Source: Alloalcanivorax dieselolei B5 (GTDB lineage: Bacteria; Pseudomonadota; Gammaproteobacteria; Pseudomonadales; Alcanivoracaceae). Taken from it: a stretch of DNA of 64,000 nucleotides. Made by a program: the position numbers and the translations under genes. The notes beneath the pieces were generated by a model that ran no database searches, was not told where the DNA came from, and saw only the letters and a program-made list of their open reading frames with translations. Below, one piece after another: positions 20,177-29,030 of this stretch (within the stretch, counting starts at the first letter, position 1; every line of letters starts with the position of its first letter). The stretch spans positions 3,286,001 through 3,350,000 of the forward strand of contig NC_018691.1 in the NCBI RefSeq assembly GCF_000300005.1, written 5' to 3'.

Positions 20177-21505
20177 ATGAGCGACAATCAGGCCGACCTG
20201 ATCCTGCACGCCCGCTGGGTGGCGCCGGTGGCGCCGGACACCACGGTACTGGAACAGCACGCCGTGGTGGTGCGCGGCGATACCATCGTCGACCTGCTGC
20301 CCAGCGCGCTGGCGGACCAACAATGGCAGGCCACGGAGGTCCGCCGGCTGGATCGGCACCTGCTGATCCCGGGTCTGGTCAACGCCCACACCCACGCCGC
20401 CATGAACCTGTTTCGCGGCCTCGCCGACGATCTGCCGCTGATGACCTGGCTGGAAAAACACATCTGGCCGGCCGAAGGGCGCTGGGTCAGTGACCCGTTT
20501 GTTTACGAGGGCACCCGGCTGGCGGCGGCGGAGATGATCCGCGCCGGCACCACCTGCTTTGCCGACATGTATTTCTTTCCCGACGCGGTGGCCCGGGCCA
20601 CCCTGGAAAGCGGTCTGCGGGCGGCTATTTTCTGTCCGCTAATGGACTTCCCCACGCCGATGGGATCCGGGCCGGAGGACTATTTACGGCTGGCCACCGA
20701 CGCTGTCGATCAGTGGCGCCATGAGCCGCGGCTGTCCCTGGGGTTCGGCCCACACGCCCCCTACACGGTATCCGACGGCCCGCTGGAACAGGCTCTGACC
20801 CTGGCCGAGGAACTGGACCTGCAAATCATGATGCACGTGCACGAAACCGCCGGCGAAATCCAGCAGGCGGTGGAGCACAACGGTGACCGGCCGCTGGCGC
20901 GGCTGCGCCGGCTGGGCTTGCTGACACCGCGCCTGATGGCCGTGCATATGACCCAATTGCTGGACGAGGAAATCCAGTGGCTGGCCGAAACCGGCACCCA
21001 TGTGGTGCATTGCCCGGAGTCCAACCTGAAACTGGCCAGCGGCTTCTCGCCGCTGTACAAACTGCGCCAGGCCGGCGTCAATGTCGCCCTCGGCACCGAT
21101 GGCGCCGCCAGCAACAACGACCTGGACATGATCGGTGAGATGCGCAGCGCCGCCCTCCTGGCCAAGGGCGTCAGCCTGCGCGCGGACGCCCTGCCCGCCG
21201 CCGAGATTCTGGAAATGGCCACCCTGGGCGGCGCCCGCGCCCTGGGACAGGATAGCCGGATCGGCTCCCTGGAAGCGGGCAAACAAGCCGATCTGGTGGC
21301 GGTGGACCTGGCCCGCCTGGAAACCCAGCCGGTCTACGATCCGGTGGCCCAGTTGGTCTACGCCGCCAGCCGTGATCAGGTCACCGATGTCTGGGTCGCC
21401 GGCCGCGCCCTGTTGAAAGAGCGGAACCTGCTCACCCTCAATGAGGCCCAACTGGTGCACAATGCTCAACAATGGCAACGGAAAATCGCCGGAGAAAGCC
21501 AATGA
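20177..21505 (+). CDS. mtaD: TRZ/ATZ-family amidohydrolase, probable methylthioadenosine/SAH deaminase
   Basis: A metal-dependent amidohydrolase of 442 residues. The metal-binding motif [13 protein letters not shown], the HVHETAGE segment and [13 protein letters not shown] match the MtaD/TrzA branch that deaminates methylthioadenosine or S-adenosylhomocysteine. In Pseudomonas aeruginosa the homologue at the same position (beside ubiG and mupP) was reported as a methylthioadenosine deaminase; substrate here is inferred. Its stop overlaps ubiG (ATGA). Confidence 0.88.
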   Translation: MSDNQADLILHARWVAPVAPDTTVLEQHAVVVRGDTIVDLLPSALADQQWQATEVRRLDRHLLIPGLVNAHTHAAMNLFRGLADDLPLMTWLEKHIWPAEGRWVSDPFVYEGTRLAAAEMIRAGTTCFADMYFFPDAVARATLESGLRAAIFCPLMDFPTPMGSGPEDYLRLATDAVDQWRHEPRLSLGFGPHAPYTVSDGPLEQALTLAEELDLQIMMHVHETAGEIQQAVEHNGDRPLARLRRLGLLTPRLMAVHMTQLLDEEIQWLAETGTHVVHCPESNLKLASGFSPLYKLRQAGVNVALGTDGAASNNDLDMIGEMRSAALLAKGVSLRADALPAAEILEMATLGGARALGQDSRIGSLEAGKQADLVAVDLARLETQPVYDPVAQLVYAASRDQVTDVWVAGRALLKERNLLTLNEAQLVHNAQQWQRKIAGESQ

Positions 21506-22215
21506 ACGAAGTAACCCACCGCAATGTGGACAACAGTGAAGTCGCCAAATTCAACGCCCTGGCGGAGCGCTGGTGGGATCCCAACTCCGAATTCCGGCCG
21601 TTGCACGACATCAATCCACTGCGCCTGAACTACATCGATGAGCGGGTGGATCTGCCCGGCAAAAGCGTGATCGACATCGGCTGCGGCGGCGGCCTGCTCT
21701 CCGAGGGCATGGCCCGGCGTGGCGCCACCGTCACCGGCATCGACATGGGGGAAGCACCGCTGGCCGTGGCGCGGCTGCACGCCGAACAGAGCGGCGTGGA
21801 AGTGGAGTATCTGCAAACCCCGGCGGAAGACATCGCCGCTGAACGGGCCGGCCAGTACGACGTGGTCACCTGTCTGGAAATGCTGGAACACGTCCCGGAT
21901 CCGTCTTCCGTGATCCGCGCCTGCGCCGCGCTGGTCAAGCCCGGTGGTCAGGTGTTCTTCAGCACCATCAACCGCAACCCGAAATCGTTTCTGTTCGCCA
22001 TCGTCGGCGCCGAGTACGTGCTGCGCCTGCTGCCTCGTGGCACGCACGAATACGCCAAGCTGATCCGCCCGTCTGAACTGGCGGGCTGGTCCCGCGACGC
22101 CGGCCTGGATGTGCGCGACACCACCGGCATGACCTACAACCCGGTCACCCAGGTGTACAAACTGAACCGGGACGTGTCAGTCAACTATCTGATGCACGCG
22201 GTGACAGCGGTCTGA
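21502..22215 (+). CDS. ubiG: ubiquinone biosynthesis O-methyltransferase
   Basis: SAM-dependent enzyme that carries out both O-methylations in ubiquinone synthesis. The 237 residues have the SAM-binding motif [14 protein letters not shown] and the UbiG N-terminus [19 protein letters not shown]. The ATG at 21502 overlaps the mtaD stop and has GGAGAAAG upstream. Confidence 0.97.
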   Translation: MNEVTHRNVDNSEVAKFNALAERWWDPNSEFRPLHDINPLRLNYIDERVDLPGKSVIDIGCGGGLLSEGMARRGATVTGIDMGEAPLAVARLHAEQSGVEVEYLQTPAEDIAAERAGQYDVVTCLEMLEHVPDPSSVIRACAALVKPGGQVFFSTINRNPKSFLFAIVGAEYVLRLLPRGTHEYAKLIRPSELAGWSRDAGLDVRDTTGMTYNPVTQVYKLNRDVSVNYLMHAVTAV

Positions 22216-22244
22216 CACCCGGCGTCAAACACGAGCGAGGCTCC

Positions 22245-22925
22245 ATGAAATCTCTGCAGGCCGTTTACTTCGACCTGGACGGCACCCTGATCGACACCGC
22301 GCCGGACTTTTACAGTGTGCTCAATCACCTGTTGGCACAGCACGGTCGTCCGGCGGTGAGTTATGCGGCGGTGCGCGCCAATGTGTCCAACGGCGCCCGG
22401 GCACTGACCGAACTCGGCTTTGGCCTGGGCCCCGAAGACGCTGCCTTCGACGATTACCTGAACCAGTTGCTCGATGCCTACGCCGGCCATCTGGCGGTGG
22501 GCACCCGGCTGTTCGAGGGCATGGCCGACACGCTGAACTGGCTCGACCAGCAGGGCCTGCCCTGGGGCATCGTCACCAACAAACCGGAACGCTTCACCTT
22601 GCCGGTGCTCGAGGGTCTGGGTCTGGCAACACGGGTTGGCGCGGTGATCTGCCCGGATCACGTGCGGCAGCGCAAACCGGACCCGGAGGGTTTGCTGATG
22701 GCGGCCGGGCGCGATGGTGTTAACCCCGCCGCCTGCCTTTACGTCGGTGATCATCTGCGCGACATTCAGGCTGGCAAAAACGCCGGCATGGCCACCGCGG
22801 TGGCCGCGTTCGGTTACATCGACGCCGATGACGACCCCCGCGGCTGGCAGGCGGACCATCTGCTGGAACAGGGCGACGACCTGTTACCTTTACTGAAAAC
22901 CCTGACAAGCGAGAGTCTGGCATGA
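22245..22925 (+). CDS. mupP: HAD phosphatase, MupP/Gph type
   Basis: A 226-residue HAD-superfamily phosphatase with the nucleophile motif FDLDGTLIDT, TNKP motif II and GDHLRDIQAGKNAG motif IV. In Pseudomonas the gene between ubiG and yciK encodes MupP, which dephosphorylates N-acetylmuramate 6-phosphate in cell-wall recycling; older annotations call it phosphoglycolate phosphatase. Synteny favours MupP, but sequence alone does not separate the two. It overlaps the next gene by four bases. Confidence 0.8.
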   Translation: MKSLQAVYFDLDGTLIDTAPDFYSVLNHLLAQHGRPAVSYAAVRANVSNGARALTELGFGLGPEDAAFDDYLNQLLDAYAGHLAVGTRLFEGMADTLNWLDQQGLPWGIVTNKPERFTLPVLEGLGLATRVGAVICPDHVRQRKPDPEGLLMAAGRDGVNPAACLYVGDHLRDIQAGKNAGMATAVAAFGYIDADDDPRGWQADHLLEQGDDLLPLLKTLTSESLA

Positions 22926-23698
22926 ACGATCTGCAGTCCCTGAATCGCCAAGCGGTGACGTATCAATGTCCGGATAACGCCTTCAAGGATCGCATCATCC
23001 TGGTGACCGGCGCCGGCGACGGCATTGGCCGGGCCGTATCCCTGGGGCTGGCCCGGCACGGCGCCACCGTGATTCTGCTCGGCCGCACCCAGTCCAAACT
23101 GGAAGCGGTGTACGATGAAATCAAAGCCGCCGGCGGCCCGGAGCCGGCGCTGGCGCCGGTCAACATGACGGTGGCGCGCCCCAGTGATTATCTGGAGTTG
23201 GCCAGCCTGTTCGAGAAAGAGTTCGGGCGCCTGGACGGCGTGCTCCACAACGCCTCGCTGCTTGGCGACATCACCCCAATGAACGGCTACAGCGCCGACA
23301 CCTGGGACTCGGTCATGCAGGTAAACGTCAACGCCGCCTTCTATCTGACCCAGGCCCTGTTGCCGTTACTGCGCAACAGCGATGACGCCCGCATCCTGTT
23401 CACTTCGTCCAGTGTCGGCCGGCGCGGGCGCGCCTATTGGGGGGCCTATTCGGTGTCCAAGGCGGCCACCGAGAATCTGGCCCAGGTGCTCGCGGAGGAA
23501 CTGGAAAATACCTCGAAGATCCGCGTCAACACGGTCAACCCCGGCGCCACCCGCACCGCCATGCGCGCCAACGCCTACCCCGGCGAAGACCCGATGACGC
23601 TGAAAACACCGGAAGAGCTGTTACCGGTCTATCTTTATCTGCTGGGCCCGGACAGCAGCAACGTGAATGGCATTTCCCTGGACGCGCAGCCGAAATAA
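22922..23698 (+). CDS. yciK: YciK-type short-chain dehydrogenase
   Basis: A 258-residue Rossmann-fold oxidoreductase. TGAGDGIGRAV is the cofactor loop, the catalytic Ser/Tyr/Lys are in SSSVGRRG and YSVSKAA, and NPGATRTAMRA follows. Its substrate is unknown. It is translationally coupled to mupP (ATGA) and closes the mtaD-ubiG-mupP-yciK operon. Confidence 0.88.
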   Translation: MNDLQSLNRQAVTYQCPDNAFKDRIILVTGAGDGIGRAVSLGLARHGATVILLGRTQSKLEAVYDEIKAAGGPEPALAPVNMTVARPSDYLELASLFEKEFGRLDGVLHNASLLGDITPMNGYSADTWDSVMQVNVNAAFYLTQALLPLLRNSDDARILFTSSSVGRRGRAYWGAYSVSKAATENLAQVLAEELENTSKIRVNTVNPGATRTAMRANAYPGEDPMTLKTPEELLPVYLYLLGPDSSNVNGISLDAQPK

Positions 23699-23704
23699 CG
23701 TATC

Positions 23705-23720
23705 GCGGCCCACGGGCCGC
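23705..23720 (+). terminator. hairpin after yciK
   Basis: GCGGCC, CACG and GGCCGC form a compact perfect hairpin seven bases after the yciK stop. Only C-rich sequence follows, so termination is uncertain. The rest of the 181-base gap is AT-richer and probably holds the promoter of the next gene. Confidence 0.45.
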
Positions 23721-23879
23721 CCCCCTCCCCATATGCAACATCCCCTTGGCTATAGCGACAAAGCCAAACGTCGTCATGGTGCCCGGCAACGGAAGCAACT
23801 GTGCTATTACTTTTTGCACGGGCCCGAGAAAGCGGCCCTCGTGTCATAGCGCCCACGCCAACAACAAAAAGGGACCTTT

Positions 23880-25061
23880 ATGAAAGCCTTATTGCTAAGG
23901 GCCGCCACGCTCCTCGTCCTGCTCGCTGGTGTCGTTACCGTCAGCGCCGAAGACCTGCGCCTGTCGCCGGAACAAAAAGCGAAGATGGAAAAGCTGCTGC
24001 CCGGGGTCACCATCAGTGATTCACTGGTATCGGAACTGGCCAGCGTCTTTTATTCACGGGACATGCCGGTGCGGGTACGGCTCAAGGCGATCAGCAAGTT
24101 GGTGGGCATCGATCAGATGCCGCCGGGCACCGCGCTCAAGCGTAAAATCTGTATCTGGGACATCGCCGGCCGCAATGGACCGATCTTTCACGCCGCCATG
24201 GAACAGCGGGCTCTGGCGCTGGAATACGGCATCAACCTGGAAATGATCCCGTTCACCAACGAGTCGATCATGGTGGATGAATTGAAAGCCGGCCGCTGCG
24301 ACGCGGCGCTGATGACCGGCTTTCGTGCCCGTAATTTCAATGTCTACACCGGCACCATCGATTCCATCGGCGGGGTGCCGGACAATGACCACATGCGCAC
24401 CCTGCTGGAAGTGCTCGCCCATCCCAGCCAGGCGGACAAGATGGTGCATGGCGACTACGTGATCATGGGCGTGTACCCCGGCGGCGGCGCCCATATCTTC
24501 GTCAACGACAAACAGATCAGTTCCCTGGCCAAGGCCGCCGGCAAGAAAGTGGTGGTGCTGGACTACGACAAAACCCAGGCGGAGATGGTCGCCGGTATCG
24601 GCGCCACGCCGGTGCCCTCGGATATCGTCAGCGCCCCGAACAAGTTCAACAACGGCGTGGTGGATATTCTGGCGGCACCACTGATCGCCTATGAGCTTCT
24701 GGAGCTGTACAAAGGGATGACGCCGGATGGCGGCATCGTCGACTTTCCGCTGGCGCAGATCAGCATGCAGCTGGTGGGCCGGCTGGACAAATTCCCCAAC
24801 GAGATCGCCCAACTGGTACGCGAAGCGTCCTTCGAAGCCTACGACCGCATCCGCGCAAGGGTGAAAATAGAGGAAGATCGGGTGCCGGATCGCTGGTGGA
24901 TCCATATTCCGGACAAGGAGCGCCGCGTTTACGAAAGCATGATGCAGGACGCCCGCAATGTGTTGCGCAAACAAGGCTACTACGACGGTCGCATGCTCGA
25001 CATGCAGAAGCGGATCCGCTGCAAATACACGCCGTCACGCGGTGAGTGCTCCAATTCCTAG
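23880..25061 (+). CDS. TRAP-like periplasmic binding protein, paralogue 1 (N-terminally extended)
   Basis: A secreted protein of 393 residues (signal peptide, cleavage near residue 23). It shares with three paralogues in this window the motifs CIWDIAGRNGPIF, G-x-CDAALMTG, GTIDSIGGVP, KFNNGVVD, LYKGMTPDGGI and a C-terminal CK-x4-SR-x-EC signature. Cysteines 91, 140, 381 and 390 are conserved in all four and could form two disulfides. Residues 24-88 are an extra charged, helix-like region missing from the others. I recall this family from databases only as an uncharacterised putative solute-binding group. No classical DctP signature was recognised. Confidence 0.7.
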   Translation: MKALLLRAATLLVLLAGVVTVSAEDLRLSPEQKAKMEKLLPGVTISDSLVSELASVFYSRDMPVRVRLKAISKLVGIDQMPPGTALKRKICIWDIAGRNGPIFHAAMEQRALALEYGINLEMIPFTNESIMVDELKAGRCDAALMTGFRARNFNVYTGTIDSIGGVPDNDHMRTLLEVLAHPSQADKMVHGDYVIMGVYPGGGAHIFVNDKQISSLAKAAGKKVVVLDYDKTQAEMVAGIGATPVPSDIVSAPNKFNNGVVDILAAPLIAYELLELYKGMTPDGGIVDFPLAQISMQLVGRLDKFPNEIAQLVREASFEAYDRIRARVKIEEDRVPDRWWIHIPDKERRVYESMMQDARNVLRKQGYYDGRMLDMQKRIRCKYTPSRGECSNS

Positions 25062-25085
25062 ACTCTGGGCGGAGAGACACGGACC

Positions 25086-26132
25086 ATGATCCATGGCTGG
25101 AAATATACCACTGCGTTATTGCTGGCGCTGTTGGGCCCCGCCGTCCCGGCGATGGCCGAACCCGCGCCCGGCGCCGTCACCAAGGCGTTCCAGGAACGCC
25201 GTCATCTGACCGTCTGCATCTGGGACCTGGTCGGCCGCAACGGGCCGATTTTCTCCGTGGCCCAGGATCAGAAGGCCCGTTTCCTGGAGTACGGCCTGGA
25301 CATCGATCTCGAGCCCTATACCAATGAACGGGTCATGGTTGAGGCGCTCAAGGCGCGGCAGTGTGACGCGGCTCTGATGACCGGCATGCGCGCGCGGCTG
25401 TTCAACAAGTACACCGGCACCATTGATTCCATCGGCGGCGTGCCCAGTGAAGAGCATATGCGCATCCTGCTGGAAGTGCTGGCCAACCCGGAATCGGCTT
25501 CACGCATGGTGGAAGGCGATTACGTGATCCTTGGCATCGCCCCCGCCGGCGCCGCCTATATTTTCGTCAACGACAAACGCATCAATACCCTGGCCAAGGC
25601 CGCCGGCAAAAAAGTGGCGGTACTGGATTACGACCCGACGCAGGCGGAGATGGTGGCCCAGGTGGGGGCATCGCCGGTGCCATCGGATCTGGTCAGCGCG
25701 CCCAACAAATTCAACAACGGCGTGGTGGACGTGCTGGCGGCACCGCTGGCCGCCTATCAGATCATGGAGCTGTACAAGGGCATGACGCCGGACGGCGGCA
25801 TCATCGATTACCCGCTGGCGCAGATCAGCCTGCAGTTGGTGGGCCACAAGGATCGCTTCCCGGCGGATATGGCACAGATCTCCCGGGAGCTGTTCTTCGA
25901 GGGGTACCAGAAGATGATGGATCGCGTGCATCTGGAATCCCGCCAGGTGCAGGATCATTGGTGGGTGCCGATTCCGGACCGGGACAAACAGGACTATGAG
26001 GTGATGATGCGCGATGCCCGCCTGCAGTTGCGCGAGCAGGGCTACTACGACGGCGACATGCTCAACCTGCAACAACGGATCCGTTGCAAGCTGGACGCAC
26101 GCCGCGCCGAGTGTGCCAATCCGGTGGAGTGA
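25086..26132 (+). CDS. TRAP-like periplasmic binding protein, paralogue 2
   Basis: A secreted 348-residue protein (cleavage near AMA, residue 24), most like paralogue 1 and following it after 24 bases, so the pair is a tandem duplication in one transcript. Conserved Cys are 44, 93, 334 and 343. The shared blocks TNERVMVEALKA, GTIDSIGGVPSEEHMR, IFVNDKRINTLAKAAGKKV and YPLAQISLQLVG run the length of the protein, while the N-terminal extension of paralogue 1 is missing. A role as substrate-capturing subunit is inferred from the permeases downstream. Confidence 0.7.
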   Translation: MIHGWKYTTALLLALLGPAVPAMAEPAPGAVTKAFQERRHLTVCIWDLVGRNGPIFSVAQDQKARFLEYGLDIDLEPYTNERVMVEALKARQCDAALMTGMRARLFNKYTGTIDSIGGVPSEEHMRILLEVLANPESASRMVEGDYVILGIAPAGAAYIFVNDKRINTLAKAAGKKVAVLDYDPTQAEMVAQVGASPVPSDLVSAPNKFNNGVVDVLAAPLAAYQIMELYKGMTPDGGIIDYPLAQISLQLVGHKDRFPADMAQISRELFFEGYQKMMDRVHLESRQVQDHWWVPIPDRDKQDYEVMMRDARLQLREQGYYDGDMLNLQQRIRCKLDARRAECANPVE

Positions 26133-26146
26133 ACCGGTCGCTCCGC

Positions 26147-27505
26147 CTACGCATCTTCCGTGGGAATCTGTTCCAGAGCGCCAAACATATCCACGCGCTG
26201 ATCGTTGAACAGATCGAGCTCCGGCGCCAGCGCCTGCACATAGCGGTCGAAATAGAGAAACTGCTTGAGCAGCAGAGCGAACTCCCGCGGGAACCGGATA
26301 CCGTGATCCTCGCCGATGCGCACCAGATCCATCAGCAAGCGATTGACCTCGCGATCATTACGGTCGGCCTGCACCAGCGATGACGGATCCACCCGGGTGA
26401 GGCGGTCCTGTAAAGCGGTGATATCCCGCGCCAGCGCGTCCACGTCCACTGCTTCCCGGGTCATGCCCACCATCACCATGGACCGGGCCATGGTCTGGAC
26501 GTCACCATTGCCAATCGCCTCAAGGAAACCGGACATGCCCTCCCAGGCTTCACGGCGAATGCGCCCAACCATGCCAAAGTCGATGAAGCCGACACGGCCG
26601 TCTTCCAGCACCATCAGGTTACCGGCGTGCAAGTCGGCGTGGAAGAAATCGCACAGCATGAGACTGGAGAACCAGGTATTCAGCGCGGTGATCAGCACTC
26701 CTGCGGGGTCGTCGGTATACTCACGCAGAGCGCCGAGGTCGGTAATCGGCATGCCGTGCAGCCGTTCCATGGTCAATACCCTGGTGGTGGTGTGGGAACG
26801 GATCGGCCGCGGCGCCACCACCGCGCGGTTACCGGTCTGCGCCAGGAAGTCGTTGAATTGCTCCAGGTTGCGGGCCTCCTGCAGGAAATCGCACTCCTCC
26901 ATCATCCCCGCCTGCAGTTCCTCGATCACGCCGGACAGCGCCGAACGGCTCAACCCCGGCGCCAGTGATTCGATCACCCGGGCGGAGAAATAGAGAAAAT
27001 TGAAATCGGTGAGCAACACATTGCGCACGCCGGGGCGCTGCACCTTGATCACCACCTCGGCACCGTTGTGCAGGCGCGCGGCGTGCACCTGGGCAATGGA
27101 GGCACTGGCCAGCGGCTGTGGATCCACCCATTCGAACTGCTGCTCAAGGCTGCCGCCCAGCTCCTCCTCCACCACCCCGCGGATATAGTGGAAGGACAGC
27201 GGCGGAGTCCGATCCAGGCATTTCTGAAATGCCTCCACGTACTCTTCCGGAAACAGTGACGGCGAGCTGGCGATGAACTGCCCCAGCTTGATGTACGTCG
27301 CGCCCAGGGATTCAAAAGTGGCGCGCAGCCGTTCCGGCAGGGCGTCACGATCACCCAGCGCCCAGCCCAGCCCCTGGCGGCCCACCACACCAAGGGTCTC
27401 GATGATACGCAGGGCGCCTCTGGCTGTATTCCTTGCCAGCGCCAGGCCGGAGCGCTCACGCAACAGATCGGCGCGAGCGCCGGTAACCGAAGAAGGCTGT
27501 GTCAT
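26147..27505 (-). CDS. ABC1/UbiB-family atypical kinase
   Basis: A 452-residue protein of the AarF/UbiB/ABC1 family. It shows the KxGQ-type helix motif ([18 protein letters not shown]), the Ala-rich loop [11 protein letters not shown], the Lys in [10 protein letters not shown], the catalytic [12 protein letters not shown] and the metal-binding FIDFGMVGR. Family members support ubiquinone or lipid metabolism. It lacks the long C-terminal membrane helices of UbiB proper, so it is probably a paralogue rather than ubiB. A GTG directly before the ATG is an alternative start. It opposes the surrounding binding-protein genes and converges on paralogue 2. Confidence 0.82.
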   Translation of the reverse strand: MTQPSSVTGARADLLRERSGLALARNTARGALRIIETLGVVGRQGLGWALGDRDALPERLRATFESLGATYIKLGQFIASSPSLFPEEYVEAFQKCLDRTPPLSFHYIRGVVEEELGGSLEQQFEWVDPQPLASASIAQVHAARLHNGAEVVIKVQRPGVRNVLLTDFNFLYFSARVIESLAPGLSRSALSGVIEELQAGMMEECDFLQEARNLEQFNDFLAQTGNRAVVAPRPIRSHTTTRVLTMERLHGMPITDLGALREYTDDPAGVLITALNTWFSSLMLCDFFHADLHAGNLMVLEDGRVGFIDFGMVGRIRREAWEGMSGFLEAIGNGDVQTMARSMVMVGMTREAVDVDALARDITALQDRLTRVDPSSLVQADRNDREVNRLLMDLVRIGEDHGIRFPREFALLLKQFLYFDRYVQALAPELDLFNDQRVDMFGALEQIPTEDA

Positions 27506-27609
27506 CACGTCTGTGTCCCTGTTTAAAAAATGAATCGCCCTGGGCCGGTAAACTACCGGAAAAGGGTAACCATAAAAACCGCGACGATTTTTACCTCGAG
27601 GTTAATTAT

Positions 27610-27621
27610 GACCAGTCGGTC
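27610..27621. promoter_or_regulatory. GACC-N4-GGTC palindrome, possible TetR-type operator
   Basis: GACCAGTCGGTC has the inverted GACC/GGTC half-sites with a four-base centre that many TetR-family repressors recognise. No tetR gene is adjacent, so the regulator would be encoded elsewhere. Confidence 0.35.
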
Positions 27622-27825
27622 TTTCTGTCCCCTTTTTTTCTTCTGGTTCACGAGTGTCCACTCAAAGATCCCGAAGTTAAAAGGTAACCGTCTGATTTTA
27701 TTACCAAGATCCCGGGAGGCCCAGCGTTTAGGTAAACTTCATTGGCTGTTCCGACAGGAGAGCGCCGACGTACGGTCATTTCCCCTGGTCCCGTGCAAAT
27801 CCATGATCCCCTTGCTGGCGTCCAT

Positions 27826-27841
27826 ATGTAATGGCTTACAT
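27826..27841. promoter_or_regulatory. ATGTAA-N4-TTACAT palindrome
   Basis: A perfect six-base inverted repeat with a TGGC centre, 92 bases before the TatT-like start codon. It looks like a dimeric repressor or activator site; the regulator is unknown. Confidence 0.35.
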
Positions 27842-27932
27842 GCATTTTTGTAATTGGCGCTTGTGTCAACGGGCGTGCGTTGTGTACCGTCAAATTTTCC
27901 ACGTCGAGAACAATAAAAAGGAGCTAAAAGGA

Positions 27933-28958
27933 ATGCGTTCTCTAATAACCAAAGTGCTACGACCCGCGCGTGTACTGATCGTCGGCGGCGCCCTGCTGGC
28001 GCTGCAGGGCTGTGGCATGATCTATAAAACCACCGGGGATATTCTGGTCAGCTTCGGCCAGGCGGAATTACTGCCTTATATGCTGGCCTACGACGATGTC
28101 CGCATGGGCTGCATCATGGGTGAAGCCCAGACTCCTCTCCTGATGTCCTTCGAAACCGTGGGTTCCCATCCCGGCCGCCTGGGTGTGATGACCTTCGTCA
28201 CCTCGGCGGTGTGCGCCGAACAGCTTGCGCTGGAATCCGAGCTGCGCTACCTGCGTGCCATGAAGGAAGGCCGGGTCGCCGAAGCCCAGGATGCCCGCAT
28301 CGAGCAAAAACGCTGGTCCGCCCTGGCCGCCGAGCGACTGCTCACCGCCTACCAGCGCCTGGAAGTGGAATACGGCAAGGTGGGAGAAGGCGAGTGCCCC
28401 AAACTGAATCGCAAACTGGATCAACTGGTCTGGCTGGTGGGTAACATTGCCGGCGCCCAGGCACTGGTGGCCGACGGTGCCGCCGACGGCGTGGTCGGTG
28501 TGCCGCGGGATATCGTTGGCAAAGTCGCCCGCAACGCCTCCTGCCTGAGCAACGAGAACTGGTGGGGCGCGCCGGAAGGCCTGCGTGCCACGATCTGGAA
28601 CCTGCTGCCACAGTTGGCTCCGGAAGGCGCTCAACCCTGGCCGAAGCTGGAACAATCCGCCGAAATGGGCTTCGAAAAAGGTGTGCGTCTGGGCAGCGCT
28701 TTCCTGGCGCTGAGCGCTTACAGCAAGGGCGACAACGATCGTCTGCGCACAGCGATTCGCGATTTCGCCGCCAACGACGAAAATCTGGACCCGGACTACG
28801 CCATGATCGACGCCATCGCCGGTGTCCTGATACAGGGCTTGTCCGATCGCATGTGGACCGAGGCCACGGGCAAGCGGACTCCGGTGAACGGCCTGGGCAC
28901 CTTCTGGGATGACCAGCCCTCTTCCGGCTCCAAAGTTGACATCGACGATCTGCTGTAA
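27933..28958 (+). CDS. TatT-like TRAP-associated lipoprotein
   Basis: A 341-residue predicted lipoprotein. A basic N-terminus and hydrophobic stretch end in LLALQGC, with Cys27 as the lipidation site. The rest is alpha-helical and repeat-like (SELRYLRAMKEGRVAEAQ..., NWWGAPEGLRATIWNLLPQ..., ALSAYSKGDNDRLRTAIRDF), which resembles the TPR-built T component (TatT) described for Treponema TRAP transporters. The match is by pattern, not alignment. It directly precedes binding protein 3 and the permeases, the same T-P-QM order as the Treponema locus. The ATG at 27933 has AAGGAG nine bases upstream. Confidence 0.6.
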   Translation: MRSLITKVLRPARVLIVGGALLALQGCGMIYKTTGDILVSFGQAELLPYMLAYDDVRMGCIMGEAQTPLLMSFETVGSHPGRLGVMTFVTSAVCAEQLALESELRYLRAMKEGRVAEAQDARIEQKRWSALAAERLLTAYQRLEVEYGKVGEGECPKLNRKLDQLVWLVGNIAGAQALVADGAADGVVGVPRDIVGKVARNASCLSNENWWGAPEGLRATIWNLLPQLAPEGAQPWPKLEQSAEMGFEKGVRLGSAFLALSAYSKGDNDRLRTAIRDFAANDENLDPDYAMIDAIAGVLIQGLSDRMWTEATGKRTPVNGLGTFWDDQPSSGSKVDIDDLL

Positions 28959-28965
28959 CGGGACC

Positions 28966-28998
28966 GGAGGGCCTTTCCCCGCTGGAAGGCCCGCCTCC
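28966..28998 (+). terminator. hairpin between the TatT-like gene and paralogue 3
   Basis: GGAGGGCCTTTCC and GGAAGGCCCGCCTCC form a bulged GC-rich stem with no T run. In a polycistronic mRNA it could protect the upstream message or reduce read-through rather than terminate. Confidence 0.5.
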
Positions 28999-29030
28999 CG
29001 ATAATCAAAAAAACCAGGAGAGACGATCTC

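Larger units (their letters stand above)
27509..27932. promoter_or_regulatory. 424-bp AT-richer intergenic region upstream of the TatT-like gene
   Basis: No convincing gene is present. The region separates the divergent kinase gene and the TatT-like gene, is clearly lower in GC than its neighbours, and contains at least two palindromes listed separately. It probably holds the promoter and operators of the TatT/binding protein/permease group. Confidence 0.5.

Noticed and set aside
23880-26132. Reading the secreted paralogues as ordinary DctP or phosphate-type binding proteins
   Set aside because: I could not find the DctP signature or phosphate-binding loops; the shared motifs belong to a distinct family, so only the general role is proposed.
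27531-27853. Short open frames in the AT-rich gap before the TatT-like gene
   Set aside because: No ribosome sites and no family-like sequence; the gap is better read as regulatory DNA.
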